40,214 nucleotides of DNA from Crocosphaera watsonii WH 8501 (GTDB taxonomy: Bacteria; Cyanobacteriota; Cyanobacteriia; Cyanobacteriales; Microcystaceae): contig NZ_AADV02000014.1 in NCBI RefSeq assembly GCF_000167195.1, positions 1 to 40,214 of the forward strand. Reading direction: 5' to 3'. A program made the position numbers and the translations under genes. Shown piece by piece: positions 26,227-35,272 of the stretch. Position 1 is the first letter of the stretch. Each line of letters opens with the position of its first letter. Under the pieces are notes generated by a model. The model was given only the letters and a program-made list of their open reading frames with translations, ran no database searches and was not told where the DNA came from.

Positions 26227-28131
26227 ATGACCGTTACCACTCCCGTCGACTTCCAAGATAGCTTTGATATCATCGTTGTGGGTGCTGGCCATTCCGGGTG
26301 CGAAGCAGCCCTAGCCGCCGCCCGTTTGGGGTGTTGCACCATGATGTTAACCCTTAACCTCGATCGCATCGCTTGGCAACCCTGTAACCCGGCAGTAGGA
26401 GGCCCTGCCAAGTCCCAGTTAACCCACGAAGTAGACGCTTTGGGAGGGGAGATCGGCAAAATGGCTGATCGCACTTATTTGCAAAAACGGGTTCTCAACT
26501 CTTCACGGGGTCCTGCTGTTTGGGCGTTACGGGCGCAGACGGATAAACGGGAATATTCAGCAGTGATGAAGGAAATTGTCGAAAATCAAAAGAATTTAAG
26601 TATCCGTGAAGGAATGGTGACGGATCTGGTATTGGGGAAAAACGATGAGGTGATCGGTATCCAAACCTATTTTGGTACTTGTTTTCAGGCCAAAGCCGTT
26701 ATTTTGACCACAGGAACCTTTTTAGGGGGTCGCATTTGGATCGGGAATAAGTCCATGGAAGCAGGAAGATCCGGGGAGTTTGCGGCCGTTGGGTTGACGG
26801 AAACCCTGAATAACTTGGGGTTTGAAACAGGAAGACTGAAAACAGGAACCCCGGCCAGAGTAGATAAGCGATCGGTTGACTATTCTCGGTTAGAACCCCA
26901 ACCTCCTGATGAGGAAGTACGTTGGTTTAGTTTTGATCCGGCGGTTTGGGTGCAAAAAGAACAGATGAATTGTTATTTAACCCGAACCACTATTAAGACT
27001 CATCAGTTAATCAAAGATAACTTACATTTGTCCCCTATTTATGGGGGGTTTATTGACTCTAAAGGACCCCGTTATTGTCCTTCTATCGAGGATAAAATAG
27101 TTAGGTTTGCGGATAAAGAAAGCCATCAAATTTTTATCGAACCGGAAGGACGAGAAATCCCAGAATTGTATATTCAAGGGTTTTCTACGGGTCTCCCAGA
27201 AAAGATACAATTAGCTATGTTAAGAACCCTGCCAGGGTTAGAAGATTGTGTGATGTTGCGTCCTGCTTATGCAGTAGAATATGACTTTTTGCCAGCAACC
27301 CAATGTTATCCTACCTTGATGACTAAGAAAATTGAAGGGTTATTTTCTGCTGGACAAGTGAACGGGACAACTGGTTACGAAGAAGCAGCAGCACAAGGAA
27401 TTGTTGCTGGCATAAATGCGGTTAAATTTGTTAAAAATGAGGAGATGATTATTTTCCCCAGAGAAGAGAGTTATCTGGGAACATTAATCGATGATTTATG
27501 TACCAAAGATTTAAGAGAACCCTACAGAATGTTAACTTCTCGCTCCGAATATCGCTTGATTTTACGGTCGGATAATGCGGATCAAAGAATGACTCCTTTA
27601 GGTCGAGAAATAGGGCTAATTGATGACCGTCGTTGGAATTTATTTGAAGAAAAACAAGCTAATATTGTAGCGGAAAAAGAACGACTTTATGAAACAAGAA
27701 TTAAAGAAAGAGATGAAGTAGGAATTAAGATTGTTAATGATACCCAACAGAAGATAAAAGGATCTGTTACCTTAGCTGACTTATTACGTCGTCCTAAGTT
27801 TCATTATGAACATTTAGAACAGTATGGTTTAGGTAATACAGAGTTAAAAACTGTTGAAAAAGAAGGGGCAGAAATTGACATTAAATACTCAGGTTATTTG
27901 AAACGTCAACAAATTCAAATCGAACAAATTAGCCGACATAGTAACAAAAAATTGCCCTCAGACATTGATTATATGTCCATAGACACCCTTTCTATGGAAG
28001 CGAGGGAAAAATTAACAAAAGTTCGTCCTTTGACCCTTGGACAAGCTTCTCGTATTGGTGGGGTAAACCCTGCTGATATTAACGCTTTATTAGTGTATTT
28101 AGAACTGCGCTCCCGTTATCAATCTGTGTAA
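26227..28131 (+). CDS. mnmG: tRNA uridine 5-carboxymethylaminomethyl modification enzyme MnmG
   Basis: 634-residue FAD enzyme that, with MnmE, modifies U34 of certain tRNAs. The dinucleotide motif [10 protein letters not shown] begins at residue 19. Further family blocks are [37 protein letters not shown] and [10 protein letters not shown]. The C-terminal helical domain includes [13 protein letters not shown] and [21 protein letters not shown]. Length is standard. The start ATG gives the normal N-terminus. It appears to be a single gene, upstream of the HNH remnant. Confidence 0.96.
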   Translation: MTVTTPVDFQDSFDIIVVGAGHSGCEAALAAARLGCCTMMLTLNLDRIAWQPCNPAVGGPAKSQLTHEVDALGGEIGKMADRTYLQKRVLNSSRGPAVWALRAQTDKREYSAVMKEIVENQKNLSIREGMVTDLVLGKNDEVIGIQTYFGTCFQAKAVILTTGTFLGGRIWIGNKSMEAGRSGEFAAVGLTETLNNLGFETGRLKTGTPARVDKRSVDYSRLEPQPPDEEVRWFSFDPAVWVQKEQMNCYLTRTTIKTHQLIKDNLHLSPIYGGFIDSKGPRYCPSIEDKIVRFADKESHQIFIEPEGREIPELYIQGFSTGLPEKIQLAMLRTLPGLEDCVMLRPAYAVEYDFLPATQCYPTLMTKKIEGLFSAGQVNGTTGYEEAAAQGIVAGINAVKFVKNEEMIIFPREESYLGTLIDDLCTKDLREPYRMLTSRSEYRLILRSDNADQRMTPLGREIGLIDDRRWNLFEEKQANIVAEKERLYETRIKERDEVGIKIVNDTQQKIKGSVTLADLLRRPKFHYEHLEQYGLGNTELKTVEKEGAEIDIKYSGYLKRQQIQIEQISRHSNKKLPSDIDYMSIDTLSMEAREKLTKVRPLTLGQASRIGGVNPADINALLVYLELRSRYQSV

Positions 28132-28223
28132 CTTTTCTAGATTTTACTCAATTGAGAGGTAAGAAAAGGATTAAACGGTGAAAGTTATTTTTGTATTTTG
28201 TTGAGTGTATTTGAGGATTTTTT

Positions 28224-28478
28224 ATGGCTATATGTTATATTTGCGAGAATGAAATTACTAAAGAAAATAAATATAAGGAGCATATTATTCCTAATGCCAT
28301 AGGAGGAAAGTTAAAGTCTGGAGACTTAATTTGTTCAAATTGTAGTCCACATTTCGATTCTATGTTATTTATTTGATGTTATAACTCGCAAAAAAATTTC
28401 TGATGATTATCCAATTAATAATATATTAACAAAAGCAGAATTACAAAAAACTCTGAAAGAGCCTTTAGTTCCTGAGTC
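28224..28478 (+). pseudogene. HNH endonuclease-like gene remnant (HNH_5 type)
   Basis: From ATG 28224 the frame reads MAICYICENEITKENKYKEH, then IIPNAIGGK and LICSNCS, the Cys-pair/EHIIP/Cys-pair layout of HNH_5-type nucleases. It stops at 28374-28376 after 50 residues. One base further the +1 frame stays open to the IS630 boundary (DVITRKKISDDYP...KEPLVPES), so the gene suffered a frameshift. It was then cut by IS630 copy 2 at 28479. The true C-terminus is not on the other side of the IS. Such nucleases are often stand-alone defence or selfish genes; here it is dead. Confidence 0.65.
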
Positions 28479-28542
28479 TAGTGCAGCTTGGCGAAAGTAA
28501 TCCACCAGATTTTTACAGAAACTTTCGTGACTAGCCACGACA

Positions 28543-29124
28543 ATGTGTTTCAATGAAACTAACGGAAGAATCTCGAAGTTGATGTCCATGATAAAAGCAT
28601 TGCCAATTAACCTCTCCAACCTACAGAAAACAGTACTCCAACAAATAGTGAGAGGGACAACAAACCCCTATCGCCTTGTTAGACGAGCCAAGCTAATCTT
28701 AGCCGCAGCATCAGGAGAGAGCAATAGTTCGATTAGTCGAAGATTAGAATTAGACCGAGTACAAGTGCGTCAGTGGCGATCGCGATGGTTTGAGGAGAGA
28801 GAAAAACTGAGTGCCGCCGAAGAACAACAGGTAACGGAGAAAGCATTAATGGTCTTGATCAAAGGAATTTTAAGCGATCGCCCAAGACCTGGAACAACAA
28901 AATCCTTTACGGTCGAACAAGTAGTCCAGATTGTAGCGATCGCTTGTGAAGAATGTGAAAAATCAGACAGACCAGTGAGCCATTGGACACCTTCAGAGTT
29001 GGCGGATGAAGCCATAAAAAGAGGAATTGTCGAAAAGATTTCCCCCCGTAGTGTGGGGCGTTTTTTAAAAAGAAGCGACATTACAACCACATCTCGTTCG
29101 TTACTGGTTAAATGCCAAAATTGA
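28543..29124 (+). CDS. IS630 transposase ORF A (DNA-binding part)
   Basis: 193 residues with a helix-turn-helix region (NSSISRRLELDRVQVRQWRSRW) and a linker (TPSELADEAIKRGIVEKISPRSVGRFL). Just after RFLK at 29061-29071 there is a T6A5 run. Dropping one base, or skipping one on the ribosome, moves into frame B, where the sequence continues sensibly as EATLQPHLVRYWLNAKIDDP. Without the shift, frame A ends with an unrelated 16-residue tail. ORF A alone would bind the ends but not cut. Confidence 0.82.
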   Translation: MCFNETNGRISKLMSMIKALPINLSNLQKTVLQQIVRGTTNPYRLVRRAKLILAAASGESNSSISRRLELDRVQVRQWRSRWFEEREKLSAAEEQQVTEKALMVLIKGILSDRPRPGTTKSFTVEQVVQIVAIACEECEKSDRPVSHWTPSELADEAIKRGIVEKISPRSVGRFLKRSDITTTSRSLLVKCQN

Positions 29125-29188
29125 TGATCCCTTAAAATTTAAAAAGCAAGTCAAATATATCTGTGAACTTCATCAAGAAGCTAAAACT

Positions 29189-29830
29189 TTGTTAGAACAA
29201 GGAATTCATTTAATTAGTACAGATGAAATGACAGGGATTCAAGCTCTTGAGAGATTATTTCCGAACAAAAGAATCAAGCCTAAACAAGTAGAAAAAATCG
29301 AATTTGAATATGAAAGACACGGAACTTTAAGCTTGATTGCGAACTGGGATGTGGCAAGAGGAAAAGTTGTTAGTCCCTCTATTGGACCGACAAGAACAGA
29401 ACAAGATTTTTCTGAACATATCCAGAGAACGATTAAGATTGATGAAAAAGCAGAATGGATTTTTATTGTAGATAAACTCAACACTCATAAATCGGAAAGC
29501 TTAGTCAAATTAGTAGCAGAAAGCTGTGAAATTACTATTGATTTGGGGAGAAAAGGAAAGGAGGGGATTTTGCAATCTATGGACAGCAGAGCAGATTTTT
29601 TATCAGATGAATCTCATCGAATTCGCCTTGTTTATATTCCCAAACATACATCGTGGCTTAATCAAATTGAGTGTTGGTTTTCGATCTTAGTCAGGCGTTT
29701 ACTCAAAAGAATTACTGTCCGTTCAACTGAAGAACTATCCCAAAAAATTCTCAATTTTATTGATTACTTTAATCAACATTTTGCTAAGCCGTTCGTTTGG
29801 AAATTTAAGGGCTTTAAAGATCATAAGTGA
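29189..29830 (+). CDS. IS630 transposase ORF B (DDE domain)
   Basis: 213 residues counting from the first ATG, although frame B is open upstream to the T6A5 run at 29061-29071 and is probably made as an A-B fusion. Catalytic residues are the first Asp in STDEMTG, the second in FIVDKLNTHKS and the Glu in NQIECWFSILVRRL. The C-terminus runs to 29830, 28 bases from the end of the IS. Unlike copy 1, the serine codon after the Glu is intact, so this copy may be active. Confidence 0.85.
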   Translation: MLEQGIHLISTDEMTGIQALERLFPNKRIKPKQVEKIEFEYERHGTLSLIANWDVARGKVVSPSIGPTRTEQDFSEHIQRTIKIDEKAEWIFIVDKLNTHKSESLVKLVAESCEITIDLGRKGKEGILQSMDSRADFLSDESHRIRLVYIPKHTSWLNQIECWFSILVRRLLKRITVRSTEELSQKILNFIDYFNQHFAKPFVWKFKGFKDHK

Positions 29831-29860
29831 CTGGTGGATTATTTTTGCTAAGCTGCACTA

Positions 29861-30657
29861 GGCAACCGTAAAAAACTACCTGGGGGCAATAATTTATCTG
29901 CGGCACTGCCCCCGTAATAAATGGGTAAACACCAGCACAACAAAGCATCCCATAATTTTTCACTCGCATACCATTCATTATCGGCATAATTTTCGATAGA
30001 CAAGTTGTAATAGTAAGGAGCCATACCGTGCCATTTGTTTTCTAAGGTTCCTCGACTTTTACTGGACTCAGGTAAATTCCTCCCATAAAGATCAAACTCA
30101 AAATTATTATCTCTTAATAGCTGTAAAAAAGCGAGACGACGGCGATGGTTTTCTGTGCGATTAATCCCGGATGTGATCCAACTACACCGTTTCATTTTGT
30201 CAGGGATATTGCCCTTATCTAAAAAATCAAACTCATGATTAACATACCAGATGGCCGGCATATAATCGGGGTGAGGCGCAAAGTTATCAGGGCCTGAAAT
30301 ATAGCCACAATAACGACTTGCATCCTTATAATTAGCGCAGTTTCTCTTAACAACTTCTTGTAGAGGGGGTTCTCTTAATAGATAAATAATCCTCTCTTGA
30401 GGAACACCCCTGAGTAAGGAAGGAATATTAAGGGGTGGAGTTTGGGATTTTCGCCAACTTTTCCACCAAGGTTTAGGGGGAGGTGGTAAGGGAAAATCAA
30501 ATTGATATAGTAACAGAAAATCAGGGTTAGGAGCATTCCCTAACATTTGAATGTTATCCCAAACCCCAAAGGGGTGAGGAGTTTGTTTCCATAACCAATC
30601 TCGCCTATTTTGTAACCCTATATAACTGCTCAGCATTGCCACAATTTTTTGGCTCAC
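29861..30657 (-). pseudogene. GT10-type (fucosyltransferase-like) glycosyltransferase, 3' truncated
   Basis: About 265 residues remain. Family features are WYVNHEFDF, KMKRCSWITSGI, RLAFLQLLRDNNFEFDLYGRN, then the donor-binding block YYYNLSIENYADNEWYASEKLWDALLCWCLPIYYGG. This block matches GT10 alpha-1,3-fucosyltransferases. The frame meets the IS630 end at 29860 right after PGSFLRLP, so the last part of the donor domain is gone. The start is unclear: GTG at 30657 or ATG at 30636 are likely. The earlier ATG at 30717 lies in the end of a MITE and is probably not native. It likely acted on surface polysaccharide. Confidence 0.75.
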
Positions 30658-30709
30658 ACAATGATTCCTCTGGTTAGTGTTTACAATATCATCCTTGTCC
30701 CTGTAACTC

Positions 30710-30824
30710 GGGAGCATCCCAAAGTTGCAAATTCTCCTTTATTGATAATAGTTGATCTGATTAATTTCCCCATCTCCCCGTCAAACTCCATTCATCTCGT
30801 TTTTTGCAAAAATGGGATGCTCCC
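30710..30824 (-). mobile_element. MITE-like element, copy A (115 bp)
   Basis: It starts GGGAGCATCCCA and ends with the complement, TGGGATGCTCCC. Flanking octamers are TGTAACTC and TGTCACTC (7/8), consistent with an 8-bp target duplication. The interior matches copy B (36936-37076, opposite orientation) nearly base for base, except that copy B has about 26 extra bases of G-rich 8-bp repeats. No coding capacity. It lies 50-75 bp upstream of the GT10 start. Confidence 0.75.
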
Positions 30825-30852
30825 TGTCACTCAGTCTCCCCGTCAGCAGCAT

Positions 30853-31506
30853 TTATTGAGGAGAACTCTCAGAAGAATTTTCTTCTAAGGGTGTAGTTTC
30901 TGTGCTTGGCACTGATAAATCTGGTTCGGGTTCTCTAACTTCAGGAGAGGGGATAAAGAACAAAGCAAAAGCCATCACCACTAAACTAGCAATACCCAGA
31001 GTGGCAGGAACCGCTCGTTGTGCCAAGGGTTCATCAGGAGGACGATAACGACGGGATAGTGGTTTTAATTGTAAGGTTAAATTGGGTAGGGTAACACTAT
31101 CAGCAACAAATTGGTCGATGGCTTCAACTAAGTCAAATAGCTGTACCGTTGTTAAGGTCATTTCTACGGGATTATCTGTTTGAGAGGAAGGATGCCAAGT
31201 CAAGCGGTGAAGATTTTTACCAGGAACTCTCTCAAGGTTGATCTTATCCTCGTCTGATGGACTCTGAACAGGATGAGGAATACCACTAAGGTACCCTTGA
31301 GCATATTCACTTACAGTTTTGACTAAATTCTCCAATAAACTAGATCCCCCTTGGAGTTTCTGAGAAATTCCCAAGAATCGACATTCAGTATTGACTAAAA
31401 TCGAGAGTATAGGTCGAGGATCACTCCCATCCGTGGGAGTATTATTGGTTAACCCTTCCAAAACGAGGGTACAATTGGGCAAATTATACTGACGTTGAAC
31501 GTTCAC
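30853..31506 (-). CDS. DUF4335 protein with C-terminal membrane anchor
   Basis: 217 residues from a GTG start that overlaps the stop of the gene before it as GTGA. The N-terminal region (QRQYNLPNCTLVLEGLTN, RPILSILVNTECRFLG) is the DUF4335 signature, followed by LTTVQLFDLVEAIDQFVADS. A single membrane helix lies at about 170-190 (LGIASLVVMAFALFFIP), and a Pro/Glu/Ser-rich tail follows. Function unknown; the pair with DUF3038 is conserved in cyanobacteria. Confidence 0.82.
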   Translation of the reverse strand: MNVQRQYNLPNCTLVLEGLTNNTPTDGSDPRPILSILVNTECRFLGISQKLQGGSSLLENLVKTVSEYAQGYLSGIPHPVQSPSDEDKINLERVPGKNLHRLTWHPSSQTDNPVEMTLTTVQLFDLVEAIDQFVADSVTLPNLTLQLKPLSRRYRPPDEPLAQRAVPATLGIASLVVMAFALFFIPSPEVREPEPDLSVPSTETTPLEENSSESSPQ

Positions 31507-32111
31507 GCAACCTCCCCATCAAATAAACTAATCCAAAAGCGTTGCATTCCGGCAGTGCCTGTACAAAATAATAGCTGCTCTAGCAAAAATAAAGCAAGTT
31601 CGTTTAACTCTTGTTCTGAACTCAAATAAACCGACACCTTAGCCCGACGAGAGTTCATCCGACTGCGAAAATGGGCGCGGAATTGATCCAAATATTCCGC
31701 TAACAGAAAATGACAAGTGACCGGTAAACCTTTCTCGTGCATTTGCTGTTCTGCCAGTAATAATTGGCGAATTTGCACGGTTAAGGGTTTGACTCGATAA
31801 TTAGCGATGATTACTAAAGCTTTGGCTTGTTCTATGGTTAAATTATCTCGTGTATATGCCCGTCGCCAGGGATTAGTGGAACGCAATCGCCACAGGGCAA
31901 TACGATTTTTAATAATTCTTTCAAGGTCAAATTGCTTGACAGTGGCTAACATTTGCTCCGATGCGCCTAATTCTAATGCTTCAAGGGCAAGTAGTAAAAG
32001 GTCGATGTGTTGTTGAATACGACTGGCACACCGTTGTCCAGAAATTGTAAAATCTGGTAGAACATCTAAAATAATCGATTTTGATTCAACAGAGGGATTG
32101 GAATCGGCCAT
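31503..32111 (-). CDS. DUF3038 protein
   Basis: 202 residues, mainly helical, recognised from QHIDLLLLALEALELGASE, the NPWRR motif, and LTIEQAKALVIIANY. Soluble by appearance. The last codons overlap the GTG of the DUF4335 gene by 4 bases, so translation of the two is coupled and the products probably work together. Function unknown. Confidence 0.85.
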   Translation of the reverse strand: MADSNPSVESKSIILDVLPDFTISGQRCASRIQQHIDLLLLALEALELGASEQMLATVKQFDLERIIKNRIALWRLRSTNPWRRAYTRDNLTIEQAKALVIIANYRVKPLTVQIRQLLLAEQQMHEKGLPVTCHFLLAEYLDQFRAHFRSRMNSRRAKVSVYLSSEQELNELALFLLEQLLFCTGTAGMQRFWISLFDGEVA

Positions 32112-32599
32112 TGTACCTAAAAGTTGGACTTATCTTACCGTAGCATCAGACATCATATCTCTAAATTAGACATAATCTCCGCATTTTCACTTATCATAGC
32201 CAAAAAAAGAAAAACTTTGTAGTACGTTTCTGAAAGCCCCATTCTTTCCTTGGCAATTTGGCTTAATTGTTATACACCTTGACTTTGTTGACCAATATTT
32301 GTGTTATTGGATACACTTTTTTAAGTAAAAAGGCAGTTATGGTAGTGTAATTTAAGTAGTAAAAATTAATCTAAGTTCATAGCATTTTCTCATTATAGTG
32401 ATGGATAAAATCTAAAATAGTCCCTTCATGACTAAAAAAGTTTTTAGAAAATGCTAGGTTTTTTCCTTAGTGATCCTGATCATGATTGATGGTGACGAAA
32501 ATTACAAATGGAACAAAAACAGTATCACTGTAAGATTAGTATTTAAAGCCTATTTTAGTAATGTGAGTTCATTCAGGGTAGTTCAAGGAGGTAATTCCT
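32112..32599 (+). other. Structured 490-bp intergenic leader ahead of a small ORF
   Basis: Upstream of the small gene at 32600. A perfect 11-bp inverted repeat, TAGCATTTTCT (32380-32390) with its complement (32446-32456), encloses a further palindrome CTAAAAA-AG-TTTTTAG (32432-32447). Several TTGAC-like and TA-rich boxes are present but no single promoter is convincing. The length and structure leave room for a long 5' leader or a separate small RNA. No known RNA family is recognised. Confidence 0.45.
32585..32592 (+). promoter_or_regulatory. Near-perfect Shine-Dalgarno AAGGAGGT
   Basis: Seven bases ahead of GTG at 32600. It is by far the best ribosome-binding site in the window and the main reason for calling the 48-residue frame a real gene. 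Confidence 0.75.
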
Positions 32600-32746
32600 G
32601 TGTTTAAGCGAGACGTTAAAAAGCCTGTTCAACTTAAATCTAATCTTCAAGAAGAATGGCAAATTTCAGTTATCGAAGTTTTAGAACTCGACCCTTGGAA
32701 ATACTTTAAAAAACCGGCTCTTGCTTACGGTAAAGTGAAAGGTTAG
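32600..32746 (+). CDS. Small protein of 48 residues, unknown function
   Basis: A GTG-started frame of 48 codons plus TAG, charged and rich in Lys/Leu, with a compact motif VIEVLELDPWKYFKKPAL in the centre. It has no membrane helix and no Cys. The Shine-Dalgarno is nearly ideal. It ends one base before the glyS stop on the other strand, so the two genes converge. I do not recognise the family. Coding is supported by the ribosome site, the long unstructured-gene-free leader and the non-random composition. Confidence 0.6.
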   Translation: MFKRDVKKPVQLKSNLQEEWQISVIEVLELDPWKYFKKPALAYGKVKG

Positions 32747-32747
32747 A

Positions 32748-34883
32748 CTAATTTTTAACAATTGCCCCAAAATCCGCTAAAACTCGCCCGTGATTACGAA
32801 GAACTCCTAATAAATTGAGACGATTTTGTTTTATATTTTGATTGTCGTCCATTACTAAAACGCTATCCTCTCCGTCGAAAAAGTTGCTAACCTTGGGAAT
32901 GATATCTAGCAAGCCCTCTATTAATAACTGGTAGTCTCCCTCATCTTGTGCTTGTGTTGTCTTAGATACTAAAGCCATTAAACCGTTAAACAGTTCTTGT
33001 TCAGAGGACTTCTCAAATAACTCAGTACGCACCACTTTACTGGGATCTAACTCTGTATATTCTAAGTCTCCTTTCGCTGCTAAACGGGTTGAACGGTTGA
33101 TTGTTTCATAGATTCTATCTAACATTCCATTGCTACGAATTTCTTGTAAAAATTCTGAGCGATCTTTGACATCTAAAAGGTTTTGTAATGCCCTCTCCAT
33201 ATATTCAGCATCCGCTTCACCTAAAACGGCATTAACTAAGTCATAATCAATGTTGAAATCGTCTTGTAATATGTTTTGTATTCTTTGGATAAAGAAAGTT
33301 TGTAACGCTTCTAGGGGAGACTCTTTGTCGCCATGATCTGCCATAAATGCTTGACACCCTTGTAATAGTAATTGGGCTAAATTAATGGGTAACTCAGCCT
33401 CCCAAGTAACGGTGATAATAGCATTGGCAGCCCGTCTTAGGGCAAAGGGATCACCTGATCCGGTGGGTATCATTCCTAAACCAAAAATACTGATTAATGT
33501 ATCCAAGCGATCGGCAATACCCACCACTTGACCAGTTAAGCTTTTCGGCATGATATCCTTAGCTCCACGGGGTAAATAATGCTCAAAAATCCCTTGGGCA
33601 ACTTCTTCTGATTCTCCACTGGCTAAGGCGTATTTTTGTCCCATTATTCCTTGTAATTCGGGGAATTCATAGACCATTTGGGTAACTAAATCAGCTTTAC
33701 ATAAAAGGGCTGTACTTTCAATTTCTTCTTGTTCTTGTTCCCTAACTTCCAATTGTTCAGAAATTTGTTGCGCCATGTCCATGATGCGATCGACCTTGTA
33801 GCGCATGGTTCCTAATTCTTTCTGGAAAGTGACGTTTTCTAGTTGGGGTAAATAACTATCTAAGGGTTCGTCACAGTCGGAGGTATAGAAGAATTGTGCA
33901 TCTGCTAATCTAGCTCTTATTACCCTTTCATTACCTTGAGCAATGATGTCTTTTTTGTTGGGATCGCCGTTGGCAATGGTGATAAAATTGGGCAGTAGTT
34001 CCTGAGCCGATTTTTTCACAGCAAAATATCGCTGATGTTTGACCATTACGGTAATAATAACTTCCGTGGGAAGGTTCAAAAACTCTGGGTCAAACTTTCC
34101 TGCTACAGCGGTGGGATATTCTACTAGGTTGATGACTTCTGTTAATAAATCTTCGGGAATATCGGCTGTTCCTGTTAATTGTTGGGAGATAGTTTCTATG
34201 TCTTTTTCAATAATTTGCTGACGCTGTTTGGGGTCAACTTCTACATAGACTGCTCGAAAGGTTTCTCTATATTCGGCTGCTTGAGCAATACTAACAGTAT
34301 CTGGGTGTAAAATTCGATGTCCCCGTGATAGGCGATCGCTGGTTATAGTGCTATCTCCATTAACAATTTCTAGGGGTAAGATTTCTTGATCACACAAGGC
34401 TACTAACCAACGAATGGGTCGAGAAAATCTCAATTCTCCATTGCCCCAACGCATGAATCGTCTCCCTTCTAAGCTGTTAATCCAATTGGGAATCGATTCT
34501 TGTAAAATTTCTTTAGTTTGTCTTCCTTTGATCTTTTTTTCGATAAAAACAAAGTCGCCTTTGTCCGTGGGACGAATTTCTAGATCATCGAGAGTTACTT
34601 CCTGTTTACGGGCAAACCCTTCTGCTGCTTTGGTGGGTTTTCCGTCTTTAAAGGCTGCTTTTACAGGGGGCCCTTTTATAACTTCATCTCGATCTTTTTG
34701 TTGCTCTGGAAGTCCAGAAATTAATATGGCCAGTCGTCTAGGAGTACCGTAAACTTCTAAGTTCTCTGGGGTTAAAAAGTTCTCTTCTAAACTCTTAGGA
34801 ATGATCTGTTGCCATTGAGCGATCGCTTCATCAATAAAGTCTGCTGGTAATTCTTCTGTACCGACTTCCAATAAAAAGAACAT
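32748..34883 (-). CDS. glyS: Glycine--tRNA ligase beta subunit
   Basis: 711 residues. It forms the alpha2-beta2 bacterial glycyl-tRNA synthetase with GlyQ, which is not in this window. Family blocks: [15 protein letters not shown] at the start, [64 protein letters not shown] and the HD-like and anticodon-binding C-terminal part ([16 protein letters not shown], then [21 protein letters not shown]). Length is normal. Single gene, convergent with the small ORF. Confidence 0.96.
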   Translation of the reverse strand: MFFLLEVGTEELPADFIDEAIAQWQQIIPKSLEENFLTPENLEVYGTPRRLAILISGLPEQQKDRDEVIKGPPVKAAFKDGKPTKAAEGFARKQEVTLDDLEIRPTDKGDFVFIEKKIKGRQTKEILQESIPNWINSLEGRRFMRWGNGELRFSRPIRWLVALCDQEILPLEIVNGDSTITSDRLSRGHRILHPDTVSIAQAAEYRETFRAVYVEVDPKQRQQIIEKDIETISQQLTGTADIPEDLLTEVINLVEYPTAVAGKFDPEFLNLPTEVIITVMVKHQRYFAVKKSAQELLPNFITIANGDPNKKDIIAQGNERVIRARLADAQFFYTSDCDEPLDSYLPQLENVTFQKELGTMRYKVDRIMDMAQQISEQLEVREQEQEEIESTALLCKADLVTQMVYEFPELQGIMGQKYALASGESEEVAQGIFEHYLPRGAKDIMPKSLTGQVVGIADRLDTLISIFGLGMIPTGSGDPFALRRAANAIITVTWEAELPINLAQLLLQGCQAFMADHGDKESPLEALQTFFIQRIQNILQDDFNIDYDLVNAVLGEADAEYMERALQNLLDVKDRSEFLQEIRSNGMLDRIYETINRSTRLAAKGDLEYTELDPSKVVRTELFEKSSEQELFNGLMALVSKTTQAQDEGDYQLLIEGLLDIIPKVSNFFDGEDSVLVMDDNQNIKQNRLNLLGVLRNHGRVLADFGAIVKN

Positions 34884-35167
34884 ATTGACTTCAATTTGCT
34901 AAGTTAAATTAGATTATGCTGACACACATCTTTTTATATTATCATCATTAGCTTTTCGGATCTATAAAATTATTATTTTTAAGATATTTTTTACTTTTTT
35001 ATTGATAGATTTTAATCAGTAGGATAGGATTAACCTACCCTAAATTGATACCTAAAAAACACCTGAAATGTCATCAACTTATGACTTAATTGTAAACCCA
35101 TAAACTTTAATTAGACGTTAATATTTGTTACAGAATTGTCTATTAGGGGTTAACGGCCGTCAAACTA

Positions 35168-35272
35168 GTGCAGCGCGGCGGAAATAACCCGCCAGTTACA
35201 AAATCCTGAAATCCTTGCTAATCAATCCTTTTGCCTTTTGCCTTTTGCCTTTTGACTTCCGCGTAGCGGCAC
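35168..35272. mobile_element. IS630-type MITE (105 bp) at the 3' end of a radical SAM gene
   Basis: Flanked by TA at 35166-35167 and 35273-35274. The left end GTGCAGCGCGGCGGAAAT matches the IS630 terminal repeat of this window at 22 of 28 positions over its full 28 bases. The right end, read inward, is GTGCCGCTACGCGGAAGT (13/18 to the left end). The inside holds a CTTTTGC tandem run. It is non-coding by itself but read through by the gene at 35196. Confidence 0.6.

Larger units (their letters stand above)
28481..29858 (+). mobile_element. IS630-family element, copy 2
   Basis: 1378 bp with the same 28-bp terminal repeats as copy 1 and TA at 28479-28480 and 29859-29860. Its orientation is opposite to copy 1. 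The transposase reading frames have no premature stop other than the shared A/B frame change. The flanks are an HNH remnant and the C-terminal codons of a truncated GT10 gene. Confidence 0.92.

Noticed and set aside
5291-29860. Recent inversion between the two IS630 copies as the cause of the broken genes
   Set aside because: Joining the flanks as they would be before such an inversion (maturase with HNH, acyl-CoA synthetase with GT10) does not restore any reading frame or family match.
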